Notes: generated by a model not told the origin, from the sequence alone. Counted from the first letter of the stretch, positions 37,507 to 50,559 are shown. The stretch: DNA of 64,000 nt from Halomonas sp. 7T (GCF_025643255.1 NZ_CP087112.1:2976001-3040000), one strand, 5' to 3'. Made by a program: numbers and translations.

Positions 37507-38265
37507 ATGACCTCTACCCAATCGCCCATTGTGCGTATGCAGCAGCTCAATAAGCATTTTGGCAGCCTGCACGTACTCAATAATATTGACCTTGAAATTA
37601 TCCCTGGCGAAGTCGTCGTTATTATCGGTGCCAGCGGTTCAGGTAAATCAACGCTAATCCGCTGTATCAACGGCTTAGAAGAGTTCCAATCCGGCTCTCT
37701 TGAGGTTGATGGCAACCCACTACTGCCCAACGGTAAAAGCAGTAAAGCGCTACAAACTATCCGTACCGAAGTTGGCATGGTGTTTCAGCAGTTTAATCTT
37801 TTTCCTCACTTAAGCGTGCGCGACAATGTCACCTTAGCGCCGATGAAAGTGCGAGGGTGGAGCCGCCAAGATGCGGAAGAGACCGCTGAACGACTGTTAG
37901 AGCGCGTTGGTATCGCTGACCAGGCCGATAAGTACCCAAGCCAGCTCTCCGGCGGTCAGCAGCAGCGTGTGGCGTTAGCCCGTGCGTTAGCCATGGAACC
38001 CCGTCTTATGCTGTTTGACGAGCCCACGTCAGCGCTTGACCCTGAAATGATTGGCGAAGTTCTGGATGCCATGCGTGAGCTTGCCAAAGAGGGTATGACC
38101 ATGGTGATTGTGACCCACGAAATGGGCTTTGCGCGTGAAGTGGCGGATCGCGTTATTTTTATCCATAAAGGTGAAATTGCTGAACAGGGGCCTCCCGAGC
38201 AGCTGTTCGACACGCCACAACATGAGCGAACACAATCTTTTCTTGCTCGCGTTTTGAAGCATTAG
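37507..38265 (+). CDS. glnQ: glutamine-type amino-acid ABC transporter, ATP-binding protein
   Basis: The 252-residue ABC ATPase has [18 protein letters not shown] (Walker A), [16 protein letters not shown] (Q-loop), [20 protein letters not shown] (signature) and [15 protein letters not shown] (Walker B). This pattern is typical of polar amino-acid importers. The ATG at 37507 has AAGGAA seven bases upstream. The gene closes the operon before a strong terminator. Confidence 0.94.
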   Translation: MTSTQSPIVRMQQLNKHFGSLHVLNNIDLEIIPGEVVVIIGASGSGKSTLIRCINGLEEFQSGSLEVDGNPLLPNGKSSKALQTIRTEVGMVFQQFNLFPHLSVRDNVTLAPMKVRGWSRQDAEETAERLLERVGIADQADKYPSQLSGGQQQRVALARALAMEPRLMLFDEPTSALDPEMIGEVLDAMRELAKEGMTMVIVTHEMGFAREVADRVIFIHKGEIAEQGPPEQLFDTPQHERTQSFLARVLKH

Positions 38266-38307
38266 TATCAGTGTTCCTCTGATTTTTTGATCAATTTTTA
38301 CCGCGTT

Positions 38308-38341
38308 AAATGGCCTGTCTTCGTGACAGGCCATTTTTTTT
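38308..38341 (+). terminator. terminator after glnQ
   Basis: AAATGGCCTGTC/GACAGGCCATTT stem with a 5-base loop and a run of eight T. Confidence 0.93.
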
Positions 38342-38829
38342 GCCTGTGGATACTATTTTTTTCATACGATGAGATACCGCTCTGAAGCCCTGACCATGAG
38401 CGCGAATAACCTCTTATTAGGACACCTGTCTCTCTTGTACACAGGTGCGGTAACAAACTCGGTATGGCCCGGTGGATAACCGGTCGTTAATTCGGCCTGT
38501 GTGTAAGTCGCACTTCCATCCACAGGAGTAGCACCGTTTCTTCGCAGGTACTCCGCCGTTTAATCATGCGATAGCTAACAACCTAATAAATTGAAATATA
38601 AGTACTTATTTTAGTTATCAACAGATTTTGTCCACACCATTAGTTACAGCATTAACAGAACTTCTCTTATATATTTTTATTTTGTTATTAATAAAAGGTT
38701 AGATAGCGTCCAAGGGTGTGGAAAAACCTGACGGTTACCCACAGGAGGTTTATACTGGCGAGCTTATTTCGTCAGTATCGATTTACTGACCACATCATCC
38801 GTGCCAACTGGCACAAGACGAGGTGTCTC
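38342..38829. other. AT-rich region upstream of mnmG with a second DnaA-box cluster
   Basis: This gap of about 490 bp has no gene. It carries near-consensus DnaA boxes: GTATCCACA (minus) at 38345-38353, TTATCCACC (minus) at 38471-38479, TTATCAACA at 38615-38623, TTGTCCACA at 38628-38636, TTTTCCACA (minus) at 38717-38725 and TTACCCACA at 38735-38743. A very AT-rich stretch runs from 38575 to 38705. In E. coli oriC lies upstream of mnmG (gidA). The region may be an accessory or ancestral origin, or a DnaA-regulated promoter of mnmG. Confidence 0.55.
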
Positions 38830-40734
38830 TTGAACTACCCCGACCGCTTTGACGTGATTGTCATCGGCGGTGGCCATGCGGGAACTGAAGCCGCATTGGC
38901 CTCTGCTCGCATGGGCTGTCAAACCCTATTGCTGACCCACAACATCGAGACGCTTGGCCAAATGTCGTGTAATCCTGCGATTGGCGGGATCGGCAAGAGC
39001 CATTTGGTGAAAGAAATTGATGCGCTCGGTGGCGCAATGGGGCTAGCCACGGACCTCGGCGGCATCCAGTTTCGTGTGCTTAACGCACGCAAAGGACCAG
39101 CAGTACGAGCAACCCGCGCTCAAGCGGACCGCATTCGCTACAAAGCAGCCATTCGCGGCATGCTGGAAAACCAGCCTAACCTGACGATTTTTCAGCAGGC
39201 GGCAGGTGATCTGATTGTGGATAACCACACCGTGCGCGGCGTCGTGACCGAAACCGGCATTCGCTTCCACGCGGAATCTGTCGTGCTCTCAACCGGTACC
39301 TTCCTGGGCGGTGTTATCCACATCGGGTTAGATCAAAGCCGGGGTGGCCGCGCGGGTGACCCACCTTCGAACGCGCTTGCAGAGCGGCTACGTGCGTTGC
39401 CGTTTCACGTTGACCGTCTCAAAACCGGGACACCGCCACGTATCGATGCCAAGACGGTTGATTTTTCCCAATTGGAAGAGCAGCCAGGCGATACGCCTAC
39501 TCCGGTGATGTCTTACCTCGGCTCCCGGGAAATGCATCCCCAGCAGGTGAGCTGCCATATCGCGCACACCAACGAGCGTACCCACGAGATTATTCTGGGT
39601 AACTTAGATCGTTCGCCGATGTACTCCGGCGTGATTGAAGGGATTGGTCCGCGCTACTGCCCGTCGATTGAAGACAAAGTGCACCGCTTTGCCGATAAAT
39701 CGAGCCACCAGGTGTTTATTGAGCCGGAAGGGTTAGATACCCACGAGCTCTATCCCAACGGCATTTCGACCTCGCTGCCTTTTGATGTGCAGCTACAGGT
39801 CGTGCGCTCGATCAAAGGCTTAGAAAACGCGCACATTACGCGTCCTGGCTATGCCATCGAGTACGATTTCTTCGATCCACGGGATTTGAAACACTCGCTG
39901 GAAACGAAATTTATCCACAACCTGTTTTTTGCCGGGCAGATCAACGGCACAACCGGGTATGAAGAAGCGGGCGCTCAAGGGCTGCTGGCTGGCCTAAACG
40001 CCGCACGGCGCGCAAAACAGCTTGAGGCGTGGTATCCCCGCCGTGATGAAGCCTACCTGGGCGTATTGGTAGATGACTTAATCACCATGGGCACCAAAGA
40101 GCCCTACCGCATGTTCACCTCTCGGGCGGAATACCGTCTTCTGCTACGCGAAGACAACGCCGATCTTCGCCTGACCGAAAAAGGCCGTGAACTTGGTCTG
40201 GTAGACGATACCCGCTGGGCAGCCTTTAGCGAGAAACGCGACGCCATCGAGCGTGAAACAGCGCGGCTAGCCACCGTATGGGTGCAGCCAAATACCCCTG
40301 CAGCAGATAAAATTGCTGAAAAAACCGGCAAGCCATTGCCACGTGAGTACTGCTTAAGCGATCTACTCAAGCGTCCTGAGCTTACTTACGCTGATATTGC
40401 AACGTTGCCTGGTTTGGAAGAGGCTGGCGTTGAAGACGATGCCGTTACTGAGCAAGTACAAATCCAGGCGAAATACCAGGGTTACATCGAGCGTCAACAG
40501 GACGAGATCGATAAGCTAAAGCGTCATGAAGCAACGCCGCTACCTGCTGAACTGGACTATGACCGCGTAGAGGGCCTCTCTAACGAGATTCGTCAGAAGC
40601 TGAGTGAAGCACGACCAGAAACGCTGGCTCATGCGGCACGCATCTCGGGAGTAACGCCCTCGGCGGTATCAATTTTATTAGTCCATTTGAAAAAGCGCCG
40701 TTTGGTGAGTAGTTCTGAGGTAGTTAACGGATGA
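38830..40734 (+). CDS. mnmG: tRNA uridine-5-carboxymethylaminomethyl modification enzyme MnmG
   Basis: MnmG (GidA) is the FAD-dependent partner of MnmE in wobble-uridine modification. The protein matches E. coli along its whole length: [57 protein letters not shown] and [21 protein letters not shown] place the start at TTG 38830 (LNYPDRFD) because it aligns with E. coli MFYPDPFD and has GAGGTG 5-6 bases upstream. An in-frame start at 38716 would add 38 residues with no family counterpart. It gives 634 residues. The stop overlaps rsmG by 4 bases. Confidence 0.96.
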   Translation: MNYPDRFDVIVIGGGHAGTEAALASARMGCQTLLLTHNIETLGQMSCNPAIGGIGKSHLVKEIDALGGAMGLATDLGGIQFRVLNARKGPAVRATRAQADRIRYKAAIRGMLENQPNLTIFQQAAGDLIVDNHTVRGVVTETGIRFHAESVVLSTGTFLGGVIHIGLDQSRGGRAGDPPSNALAERLRALPFHVDRLKTGTPPRIDAKTVDFSQLEEQPGDTPTPVMSYLGSREMHPQQVSCHIAHTNERTHEIILGNLDRSPMYSGVIEGIGPRYCPSIEDKVHRFADKSSHQVFIEPEGLDTHELYPNGISTSLPFDVQLQVVRSIKGLENAHITRPGYAIEYDFFDPRDLKHSLETKFIHNLFFAGQINGTTGYEEAGAQGLLAGLNAARRAKQLEAWYPRRDEAYLGVLVDDLITMGTKEPYRMFTSRAEYRLLLREDNADLRLTEKGRELGLVDDTRWAAFSEKRDAIERETARLATVWVQPNTPAADKIAEKTGKPLPREYCLSDLLKRPELTYADIATLPGLEEAGVEDDAVTEQVQIQAKYQGYIERQQDEIDKLKRHEATPLPAELDYDRVEGLSNEIRQKLSEARPETLAHAARISGVTPSAVSILLVHLKKRRLVSSSEVVNG

Positions 40735-41396
40735 ACTCTTTGCAGTCTCTGATAACTAGCCTACCCACTGGCGTTGCGCCCCGTTTAGATGAAGGCTTAA
40801 ACGCGCTTAATTTGGGCGTTACCTCCTTACAGCGCGAACAGCTGTTAGCGTTATTGGCTCTGTTGCATAAGTGGAACAGGGCTTATAACCTCACTGCAGT
40901 ACGCGATGTGGAAGAAATGGTCTCTCGCCACGTGCTTGATAGCGCTGCCGTGGCCCCTTATGTACATGGGCCAAGGTTGCTTGACGTTGGCGCTGGGCCG
41001 GGATTGCCGGGGTTAGTCTTAGCAATTCTCAAGCCTGAACTGCAGGTAACGCTGCTGGATAGCAACGGTAAAAAAGTGCGCTTTCAACGCCAGGCAGCCA
41101 TGGAGTTAGCCCTGAGCAACGTTACTCCTACTCAGGTGCGTGTTGAGCAATTTATCGGCCAAGCATTTGATCAAGTGATTTCACGGGCGTTTGCAAGCTT
41201 GGTGGATTTTGTCACCCTCACCCACGCATTACCGGCAGCAAACGGGCAGTGGCTAGCCATGAAAGGCCCAGGCGCCGACGAAGAGCTAAAACACTTACCT
41301 TCAGGTATCGTGCTTCAAGAGCGTCATCTGTTGAGCGTACCTTTTGAAACGGCCGAGCGGCAGCTGTTGATTCTGACCCCAAAAGGAGTTGAGTAG
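40731..41396 (+). CDS. rsmG: 16S rRNA (guanine527-N7)-methyltransferase
   Basis: RsmG (GidB) methylates G527 of 16S rRNA. The 221-residue product has [36 protein letters not shown] and [20 protein letters not shown] (SAM motif I). The ATG overlaps the mnmG stop (ATGA), and the TAG stop overlaps the parA GTG by one base, so mnmG-rsmG-parA are tightly coupled. Confidence 0.96.
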   Translation: MNSLQSLITSLPTGVAPRLDEGLNALNLGVTSLQREQLLALLALLHKWNRAYNLTAVRDVEEMVSRHVLDSAAVAPYVHGPRLLDVGAGPGLPGLVLAILKPELQVTLLDSNGKKVRFQRQAAMELALSNVTPTQVRVEQFIGQAFDQVISRAFASLVDFVTLTHALPAANGQWLAMKGPGADEELKHLPSGIVLQERHLLSVPFETAERQLLILTPKGVE

Positions 41397-42163
41397 TGAG
41401 CCAGATCATTGCCCTGACCAACCAAAAAGGCGGCGTGGGCAAATCCACCTCAGCCGTAAATCTAGCGGCCAGCCTAGCAGCGCTGGATCGCCGTGTACTG
41501 CTGGTAGACTTAGACCCACAAGGGCATGCCAGTATGGGTAGCGGTATCGATAAATATGAGCTGGATAAAAGCGTACTCGACGTGCTGCTAGGAGAGGCAA
41601 CGGCCAATGAAGTTATTGTGCGCGACTTGCCAGTTAAGTTTGACGTGCTGCCTGGCAACGGTGACTTAACCGCAGCGGAAGTAGAGCTACTGGACATCGA
41701 CCAGCGGCAAAGCCGTTTATCGCTGGCGCTCAATGCGGTAGCCGATGACTACGATGTAGTGCTCATTGATTGCCCCCCGTCGCTCAATATGCTGACGGTT
41801 AATGCCCTCACTGCAGCGGATGGGGTGCTGATTCCACTGCAATGCGAATTTTATGCGCTGGAAGGCTTGTCAGCGCTGCTGGATACGGTCGAACAGATCA
41901 AGCAGAGTGTTAACCCTGAACTCGCTATTTCAGGCATTTTGCGCACCATGTACGATAAGCGCACCAGCTTAACGCGAGAAGTCGATAAGCAACTGCGCGA
42001 TTTTTTCGGTGATGCGCTGCTGAAAACCACTATTCCGCGTAATGTGAAGGTTGCCGAGGCGCCCAGTCATGGGTTGCCAGTTACGCAGTACGCGCGCTTT
42101 TCACGCGGTAGCCAAGCGTATCGAGTGTTAGCGAAAGAGATGATTCGTCGTCTATCACTTTAA
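41396..42163 (+). CDS. parA: chromosome-partitioning ATPase ParA (Soj)
   Basis: ParA is a Walker-type ATPase that moves ParB-parS complexes during origin segregation. The 255-residue product begins IIALTNQKGGVGKSTSAVNL (deviant Walker A KGGVGKS), then LLVDLDPQGHASMG and VLIDCPPSLNMLTVNAL. It lacks an N-terminal DNA-binding domain, typical of chromosomal ParA. It starts with GTG at 41396 inside the rsmG stop (TAGTG). The parS sites it serves lie 28-33 kb away, on the other side of dnaA. Confidence 0.96.
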   Translation: MSQIIALTNQKGGVGKSTSAVNLAASLAALDRRVLLVDLDPQGHASMGSGIDKYELDKSVLDVLLGEATANEVIVRDLPVKFDVLPGNGDLTAAEVELLDIDQRQSRLSLALNAVADDYDVVLIDCPPSLNMLTVNALTAADGVLIPLQCEFYALEGLSALLDTVEQIKQSVNPELAISGILRTMYDKRTSLTREVDKQLRDFFGDALLKTTIPRNVKVAEAPSHGLPVTQYARFSRGSQAYRVLAKEMIRRLSL

Positions 42164-42206
42164 TGATCTCGCAGTAACGTATAGCTAAAAGTTCGAGGGG
42201 AAGCGA

Positions 42207-43136
42207 ATGACGCGTAAACGCGCGCTAGGACGTGGCCTGGATGCCCTGATTGGTGCGGGCGCCCGTCGTCGTGACAGTTTAGATTTAACCGGTGACGCTA
42301 CGCTAGAGCGAACAGACGCACCGTTATTGCCCGCCGCTTCCCATGATGCGTCAGCGGAGCGTTTAGAGCGTTTGCCCTTGGGCCAGCTTTCCCGCGGCAA
42401 GTATCAGCCTCGCCGAGACATTCAGCCCGAAGCATTGGAAGAGCTGGCTGACTCTATTCGTGCCCAAGGGGTGATGCAGCCGATCGTGGTGCGGCCAGTA
42501 GGTGAAGAGCGCTACGAAATAATTGCCGGTGAACGCCGCTGGCGTGCCGCTCAGTTGGCAGAGCTGGATGTTATCCCTGCGGTTATTCGCGATGTTAGCG
42601 ATGAAGTTGCGCTCGCTCTGGCGCTAATCGAAAATATTCAGCGAGAGAATCTGAATGCTGTTGAAGAAGCCTTGGCGTTAAAACGCTTGGGTGATGAATT
42701 CGAGCTTACTCAGCAGCAAATAGCCGACGCGGTAGGCAAATCACGCACCCAAGTTGCCAACTTATTACGCTTACTAGCGCTGGATCCTGAAGTGCAAACA
42801 CTGCTTGAGCGCGGTGATCTCGATATGGGGCATGCACGGGCGCTGCTGTCGCTCAACAGCACTCAGCAGCGCCAGGTTGCCCATGAGGTGGTCAATAATG
42901 ACTTGACCGTGCGGGCTACCGAAGCGTTGGTTAAAAAAGTTCAAACAAGCCAGGCGCCTATTAAATCTTCCTCTCGTGTTGCTAAAACGCCAGATGTAGC
43001 GCGGCTCGAGACGCATTTAGGCGAGTTGTTAGGCGCGCCTGTATCAATTGATCACGGGCAGAAAGGTAAAGGCAAAGTGACAATTCGCTATACCAGTCTC
43101 GAAGAGTTGGACGGCATCTTGGCGCATATTAAATAG
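42207..43136 (+). CDS. parB: chromosome-partitioning protein ParB (Spo0J)
   Basis: ParB binds parS and spreads as a CTP-dependent clamp. The 309-residue product has RALGRGLDALIGAG at the N-terminus, IRAQGVMQPIVVRP and YEIIAGERRWRAAQLAELD (CTP-binding motifs including GERRW), then the helix-turn-helix ELTQQQIADAVGKSRTQVAN and a C-terminal dimerisation domain. The four perfect TGTTTCACGTGAAACA sites in this window are its expected targets. Confidence 0.96.
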   Translation: MTRKRALGRGLDALIGAGARRRDSLDLTGDATLERTDAPLLPAASHDASAERLERLPLGQLSRGKYQPRRDIQPEALEELADSIRAQGVMQPIVVRPVGEERYEIIAGERRWRAAQLAELDVIPAVIRDVSDEVALALALIENIQRENLNAVEEALALKRLGDEFELTQQQIADAVGKSRTQVANLLRLLALDPEVQTLLERGDLDMGHARALLSLNSTQQRQVAHEVVNNDLTVRATEALVKKVQTSQAPIKSSSRVAKTPDVARLETHLGELLGAPVSIDHGQKGKGKVTIRYTSLEELDGILAHIK

Positions 43137-43228
43137 CAGACTTATTAAATAAGCGGATCAAAGCGTCACTTTTTTAACCCATTGGTCGCATGTCGTTGCT
43201 AAAACGCGTCAAATCCGTGCAACTTCGG

Positions 43229-43257
43229 TTGAAGGTGTGATAGCGCTTCCCTATAAT
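43229..43257 (+). promoter_or_regulatory. near-consensus sigma-70 promoter of the ATP synthase operon
   Basis: TTGAAG at 43229-43234 and TATAAT at 43252-43257 are separated by 17 bp. The leader to atpI is about 85 bases. It lies in the 213-bp parB-atpI gap and is the best-looking promoter in the window. Confidence 0.8.
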
Positions 43258-43349
43258 CCGCCGGTGTTTGTTAAAAGGTTGTATGAGAGGATAAGCGCCG
43301 AGCAATAACGCTCAGCGCTAATTAAAAGCGGTAGGGAGTAGAGAACAAC

Positions 43350-43745
43350 GTGCCCCATGTTTCTACTGCTCAACGCCGTTCGTTAGATTTTAGAAGGCTG
43401 TTTCAAGCCCAGCTAGCAACAACTGTTTTCATTATGGTGGTTGCTAGTGCAGTATCGGGAAGCCAAGCAACGCTATCAGCGCTAATGGGGGGTATTGTCA
43501 GTATTTTGCCCGCTATCTATTTTGTCTGGCGCGGCACCCGACGTACTGCCAAACAGCCTCAGCGTAACGTACTTAATTTATACCAAGCAGCAATGGGCAA
43601 GTTTGGTTTGACGGTGGCGCTATTTGCACTGGTGTTTGCCCTAGTGCCGCCCTCAAACCCAGCTTATTTCTTTGTCGCCTATGTGGTGGCCCAACTCATG
43701 TACTGGCTAACACCTTGGCTTGTGCGCGAGCGGTCAACCCCTTAA
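43350..43745 (+). CDS. atpI: ATP synthase operon protein I
   Basis: AtpI is a small membrane protein that helps assemble the c-ring. The 131-residue product has four hydrophobic segments, including LATTVFIMVVASAVSGSQ and SALMGGIVSILPAIYFVWRG, typical of gammaproteobacterial AtpI. It starts with GTG at 43350 behind GGGAG, and atpB follows after 15 bases. Confidence 0.88.
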   Translation: MPHVSTAQRRSLDFRRLFQAQLATTVFIMVVASAVSGSQATLSALMGGIVSILPAIYFVWRGTRRTAKQPQRNVLNLYQAAMGKFGLTVALFALVFALVPPSNPAYFFVAYVVAQLMYWLTPWLVRERSTP

Positions 43746-43751
43746 ACCTGA

Positions 43752-44588
<837 letters not shown>

Positions 44589-44638
44589 GAAAGAGCAACG
44601 CTTTGCACTATACCCTTAACCTAAACCCTTGAAACTAA

Positions 44639-44887
<249 letters not shown>

Positions 44888-44895
44888 TGCAGCTT

Positions 44896-44925
44896 AACCG
44901 AGCGGCTCTCCGCTCGGTTTTGTTT
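44896..44925 (+). terminator. terminator-like hairpin inside the atp operon after atpE
   Basis: AACCGAGCGG/CCGCTCGGTT forms a 10-bp stem with a CTCT loop followed by TTGTTT. It may partly attenuate or stabilise the upstream mRNA, which would raise subunit c output, the subunit needed in highest copy. Confidence 0.6.
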
Positions 44926-44963
44926 CACTCCGGTCGCCACGAATTTGTCAGAGGTACATCCCT

Positions 44964-45434
44964 GTGAATATCAACATGACGCTTATCGGGCAGACGATCG
45001 CCTTCGCGATCTTTGTCTGGTTTTGCATAAAATATGTGTGGCCTCCGATCAGCAACGCGCTTCACGAGCGTCAAAAGAAAATTGCTGATGGCTTGGACGC
45101 AGCTAGCCGTGCTACCCGTGATCTTGAGCTAGCTCAAGAGCGTGCTGAACAGACGCTACGCGAGAGCAAGGAACAGGCATCTCAAATTCTCGAGCAAGCG
45201 AATAAGCGCTCTGCCCAAATGATCGAAGAGGCACGTGAACAAGCACGTGCTGAAGGCGAACGTTTGGTGGCCAATGCTCGGTCAGAAATTGAGCAAGAAA
45301 TTAACCGCGCGAAAGACGAGCTGCGTGCACAGGTTTCCCACCTTGCGATCGTAGGCGCTGAGCGTGTTCTTGAAGCCTCTGTTGACGAGAAAGCGCACCG
45401 CGACTTGCTTGATAAGCTTGCCGCTGAACTGTAA
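44964..45434 (+). CDS. atpF: F-type ATP synthase subunit b
   Basis: Subunit b is the peripheral stalk. The 156-residue product has one N-terminal membrane helix ([20 protein letters not shown]) followed by a long charged alpha-helical region rich in Glu, Arg, Ala and Gln. It starts with GTG at 44964 after AGAGG. The length equals E. coli b (156). Confidence 0.96.
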   Translation: MNINMTLIGQTIAFAIFVWFCIKYVWPPISNALHERQKKIADGLDAASRATRDLELAQERAEQTLRESKEQASQILEQANKRSAQMIEEAREQARAEGERLVANARSEIEQEINRAKDELRAQVSHLAIVGAERVLEASVDEKAHRDLLDKLAAEL

Positions 45435-45445
45435 GGAGGTGACCC

Positions 45446-45982
45446 ATGGCGGAACAATCTACCGTCGCTCGTCCTTACGCCAAAGCGGCGTTTGAATACG
45501 CGCGCGATCACCAAGCGCTTGATGCTTGGTCGCAGGCACTGGCAATGGCGGGATCAATCGTTATTGATCGCCAAGTTGCTGGCCTGCTAGGTAGTCCCAA
45601 ACTCAGCAGTGAACAGAAAGTGTCGTTAGTAGCAGATATGCTGGGCGACAACGCAGACGATGCGTTTAAACGCTTTCTAACCACTTTGGCCGATCAGCGT
45701 CGCTTAGCGACGTTGGATGCTATTGCTGACCAGTTTGAATACCTTCGCGCAGAGCATGAGCAGCGTATCGACGTCACTGTGGTTTCAGCTTACAAGCTGG
45801 ACAGCAAGCAGAAGACCAAGCTAGGCAACGCGCTCAAGAAACGTCTAAATCGCGAAATCTCCATTACTACTCAGGTGGACAAGTCGCTTATCGGCGGTGT
45901 CATCCTGCGTGCCGGCGACACCGTCATTGACGGGTCGGTGCGTGGTCGATTGAACCGCCTTTCCGAAGCGCTGACCGTTTGA
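45446..45982 (+). CDS. atpH: F-type ATP synthase subunit delta
   Basis: Subunit delta joins the peripheral stalk to F1. The 178-residue product begins [20 protein letters not shown], the standard N-terminus, and ends with [20 protein letters not shown], the family signature. AAGGAGGTGACCC is a perfect ribosome site. It is 11 bases behind atpF. Confidence 0.96.
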   Translation: MAEQSTVARPYAKAAFEYARDHQALDAWSQALAMAGSIVIDRQVAGLLGSPKLSSEQKVSLVADMLGDNADDAFKRFLTTLADQRRLATLDAIADQFEYLRAEHEQRIDVTVVSAYKLDSKQKTKLGNALKKRLNREISITTQVDKSLIGGVILRAGDTVIDGSVRGRLNRLSEALTV

Positions 45983-45998
45983 GTCTGAGGGACATGGC

Positions 45999-47543
45999 AT
46001 GCAGCAACTGAATCCTTCCGAGATCAGCGACATCATCAAGCAGCGAATTGAGAAGCTTGACGTCGCATCTGAAGCCCGTAATCAGGGCACCATCGTCAGC
46101 GTTTCCGACGGTATCGTGAAAATTCACGGCCTCGAAGACGCGATGTTTGGTGAAATGATTGAATTTCCCAACAGCATTTTTGGCATGGTACTGAACCTGG
46201 AGCGCGACTCCGTCGGTGCCGTTGTCCTGGGTGACTACCTGCAGCTTGAAGAAGGTATGACCGCTAAGTGTACCGGTCGTATCCTTGAAGTACCGGTAGG
46301 TCCTGAGCTGATTGGTCGCGTTGTCGATGCGCTGGGTAACCCCATCGATGGCAAGGGCGACATTAACGCCAAAATGACCGACGCGGTAGAAAAAGTAGCG
46401 CCCGGCGTTATTACCCGTCAGTCCGTTGATGAGCCGATCCAGACCGGTTTGAAATCTATCGATGCCATGGTGCCAATCGGTCGTGGTCAGCGTGAGCTGA
46501 TCATCGGTGACCGTCAGATTGGTAAGTCCGCCATTGCTATCGATGCGATCATCAACCAGAAAGGCAAAGGCGTTACCTGTGTTTACGTTGCCATCGGTCA
46601 GAAGCAGTCGACCATTGCTAACGTGGTACGCAAGCTAGAAGAGCACGGTGCGATGGAACACACCATCGTCGTAGCTGCAGGCGCTGCCGATCCGGCACCC
46701 ATGCAGTTCCTGGCCGCTTACTCTGGCTGCACCATGGGTGAGTACTTCCGCGATCGCGGTGAAGACGCACTGATCGTTTATGATGATCTTTCCAAGCAGG
46801 CTGTGGCCTATCGCCAGGTATCACTGCTACTGCGTCGTCCGCCGGGCCGTGAAGCGTATCCGGGTGACGTTTTCTATCTCCACTCTCGTCTGCTTGAGCG
46901 TGCTGCACGCGTAAACGTCGACTATGTAGAGAAGTTCACCAACGGTGAAGTGAAAGGTAAAACCGGTTCGTTAACCGCGCTGCCGATTATTGAAACCCAA
47001 GGTGGCGACGTATCAGCGTTCGTTCCGACCAACGTAATCTCGATTACCGATGGTCAGATCTTCCTGGAAACCAACCTGTTTAACTCCGGTATTCGTCCGG
47101 CGATTAACGCAGGTCTTTCGGTTTCTCGTGTCGGTGGTGCTGCACAGACCAAAATCATCAAGAAACTGGGCGGTAGCGTGCGTCTAGCACTGGCTCAGTA
47201 TCGTGAACTGGCGGCATTCTCGCAGTTTGCGTCTGATCTTGATGAAGCGACGCGTAAGCAGCTTGAGCACGGTCAGCGCGTGACCGAGCTGATGAAACAG
47301 AACCAGTACTCGCCGATGTCTGTGGCGCAAATGGCGCTGTCTCTGTATGCCGCTAACGAAGGTCACCTGGATGATGTGAGCGTCGAAAAAGTGTTGGACT
47401 TCGAACGTGCTCTGCACGATTACATGAAGTCTGAACACGGCGACCTGCTCGATAAGATCAACCAGACCGGCGACTACAACGGCGAGATTCAGGACGGCTT
47501 GAAGTCAGGTCTCGAGAAGTTCAAGGCGACTCAGAGCTGGTAA
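45999..47543 (+). CDS. atpA: F-type ATP synthase subunit alpha
   Basis: The 514-residue subunit alpha has [20 protein letters not shown] (Walker A; E. coli has GDRQTGKT), [33 protein letters not shown] and the [20 protein letters not shown] signature. It forms the non-catalytic nucleotide sites of F1. The gene lies in the canonical order between atpH and atpG. Confidence 0.98.
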   Translation: MQQLNPSEISDIIKQRIEKLDVASEARNQGTIVSVSDGIVKIHGLEDAMFGEMIEFPNSIFGMVLNLERDSVGAVVLGDYLQLEEGMTAKCTGRILEVPVGPELIGRVVDALGNPIDGKGDINAKMTDAVEKVAPGVITRQSVDEPIQTGLKSIDAMVPIGRGQRELIIGDRQIGKSAIAIDAIINQKGKGVTCVYVAIGQKQSTIANVVRKLEEHGAMEHTIVVAAGAADPAPMQFLAAYSGCTMGEYFRDRGEDALIVYDDLSKQAVAYRQVSLLLRRPPGREAYPGDVFYLHSRLLERAARVNVDYVEKFTNGEVKGKTGSLTALPIIETQGGDVSAFVPTNVISITDGQIFLETNLFNSGIRPAINAGLSVSRVGGAAQTKIIKKLGGSVRLALAQYRELAAFSQFASDLDEATRKQLEHGQRVTELMKQNQYSPMSVAQMALSLYAANEGHLDDVSVEKVLDFERALHDYMKSEHGDLLDKINQTGDYNGEIQDGLKSGLEKFKATQSW

Positions 47544-47608
47544 TGTCCGGCCCGTCTGCGGGCGGGCTTGCATGCTTTCTGAGAGCCACGAACGAAGGGT
47601 AGATCGCT

Positions 47609-48496
47609 ATGGCAGCTGCAAAAGAGATACGCACCCAGATCGGGAGCATTAAAAATACGCAGAAGATTACCAGTGCCATGGAAATGGTCGCTGCATCGAA
47701 AATGCGTAAAGCGCAAGATCTGATGAAGGCTGGCCAGCCGTACGCCAAGCAGATCCGCAACGTGGTAGGCCATATTGCCGACGCAAACCCCGAATACAAG
47801 CACGACTACATGGTCGAGCGTAACGAGGTAAACCGCGTTGGTTATATTGTGGTCTCCACCGACCGCGGTCTGTGTGGTGGTTTAAACGTCAACTTGTTCA
47901 AGGCTGTGGTGAAAGACGCCATGTCCTGGAAGAAGCAAGGCGCTGAGCTGGACTTCTGTGCCCTCGGCTCTAAAGCCGGTGCTTTTTTCCGTAACTACGG
48001 GGGCAACCTGGTTGCCGCCAAAAGTGGTTTAGGAGAAGCACCGACCGTTGAGGGTCTGATCGGTAGTGTTAAGGTCATGCTCGAAGCTTACGACGACGGG
48101 CGTCTAGACCGTCTGTACGTGGTATATAACGAATTCGTTAATACCATGACACAGCGTCCCGTTGTACGTCAGCTTCTTCCGCTGTCGTCCGATATGGGCG
48201 CTGACGCGAAGCATGACGAAGAAAACGCCCGTCCCGGAAGCTGGGACTACCTGTATGAACCGGATGCCAAGGCGTTGCTAGACAGCCTGTTGGTTCGATT
48301 CATCGAATCGCAGGTGTATCAGGCGGTAGTCGAAAACGGTGCGTGCGAGCAGGCCGCCCGAATGATCGCTATGAAGAGTGCCACTGATAACGCGGGCAAC
48401 CTGATCGACGATCTGGAGATGGTATACAACAAGGCCCGTCAGGCCGCCATCACCCAGGAAATTTCCGAGATCGTCGGCGGCGCTTCTGCCGTATAA
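47609..48496 (+). CDS. atpG: F-type ATP synthase subunit gamma
   Basis: Subunit gamma is the central rotor shaft. The 295-residue product begins [20 protein letters not shown], has [18 protein letters not shown] in the Rossmann-like part and ends [20 protein letters not shown], the conserved C-terminal helix. A few extra residues around 195-215 (acidic, [15 protein letters not shown]) lengthen it slightly relative to E. coli (287). Confidence 0.97.
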   Translation: MAAAKEIRTQIGSIKNTQKITSAMEMVAASKMRKAQDLMKAGQPYAKQIRNVVGHIADANPEYKHDYMVERNEVNRVGYIVVSTDRGLCGGLNVNLFKAVVKDAMSWKKQGAELDFCALGSKAGAFFRNYGGNLVAAKSGLGEAPTVEGLIGSVKVMLEAYDDGRLDRLYVVYNEFVNTMTQRPVVRQLLPLSSDMGADAKHDEENARPGSWDYLYEPDAKALLDSLLVRFIESQVYQAVVENGACEQAARMIAMKSATDNAGNLIDDLEMVYNKARQAAITQEISEIVGGASAV

Positions 48497-48503
48497 CGCC
48501 TAG

Positions 48504-49952
<1,449 letters not shown>

Positions 49953-49976
49953 TCCCGTCCATTAGGGGGATTCGCT

Positions 49977-50405
49977 ATGGCGAATAGCTTCACTTGCAAT
50001 ATCGTCAGCGCTGAAGCATCTATCTTCTCAGGCAGTGTTGAGCAGGTAGTGGCTTCCGGGATTATGGGTGACCTCGGCATTTTGCCGGGGCACGCCCCGC
50101 TGCTGACCGAGCTTCAGCCGGGCCCTGTCCGCGTGATCCACGATGATGGCAAGGAAGAAAACTTCTTTGTCTCAGGTGGCTTCATGGAAGTCCAGCCGGA
50201 CGTGGTAACGATCCTGGCAGACGCTGCGGCGCGTGCAGGCGACCTCGATGAGGCTGCCGCTGAAGACGCGCGTCAGCAAGCGCTGAAAGCCTTTAACGAG
50301 AAATCAGCGGAGCTGGATTATACCCGTGCTGCTGCTGAACTTGCCGAAGCCGTTGCTCAGCTGCGAACGATCCAGCAGCTGCGTAAAAAGGCGGGTAAAG
50401 GCTAG
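49977..50405 (+). CDS. atpC: F-type ATP synthase subunit epsilon
   Basis: The 142-residue subunit epsilon begins FTCNIVSAEASIFSGSVEQV, has GDLGILPGHAPLLTELQPGP in the beta-sandwich and a C-terminal alpha-helical hairpin (about 88-140) that can inhibit ATP hydrolysis. It is the last gene of the operon and is followed by a strong terminator. Confidence 0.96.
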   Translation: MANSFTCNIVSAEASIFSGSVEQVVASGIMGDLGILPGHAPLLTELQPGPVRVIHDDGKEENFFVSGGFMEVQPDVVTILADAAARAGDLDEAAAEDARQQALKAFNEKSAELDYTRAAAELAEAVAQLRTIQQLRKKAGKG

Positions 50406-50428
50406 AACACGCATTTGCGTGAAGAAAG

Positions 50429-50468
50429 CGCTCCTTGAACCCGATAGGGTTTAAGGGGCGTTTTTTTT
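50429..50468 (+). terminator. terminator of the ATP synthase operon
   Basis: A 14-bp stem between CGCTCCTTGAACCC and GGGTTTAAGGGGCG (with G-U pairs), loop GATA, followed by eight T. Confidence 0.92.
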
Positions 50469-50559
50469 GTCTGTTAATATGAGAAAACGCATTCAGCGTA
50501 GGGACGCTCGTTTGTAATAGCGCATCGGCACACTATGAGTCTGTACAAGGGAGAGAGCG

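Noticed and set aside
39911-39919. Perfect DnaA box TTATCCACA inside mnmG (a similar one at 20813 in mnmE)
   Set aside because: Isolated coding-region matches to a 9-mer are expected by chance and are not in an AT-rich context; not counted in the origin clusters.
50469-50559. Mg2+-sensing riboswitch before mgtE
   Set aside because: The leader is under 100 bases and lacks the helices of an M-box.
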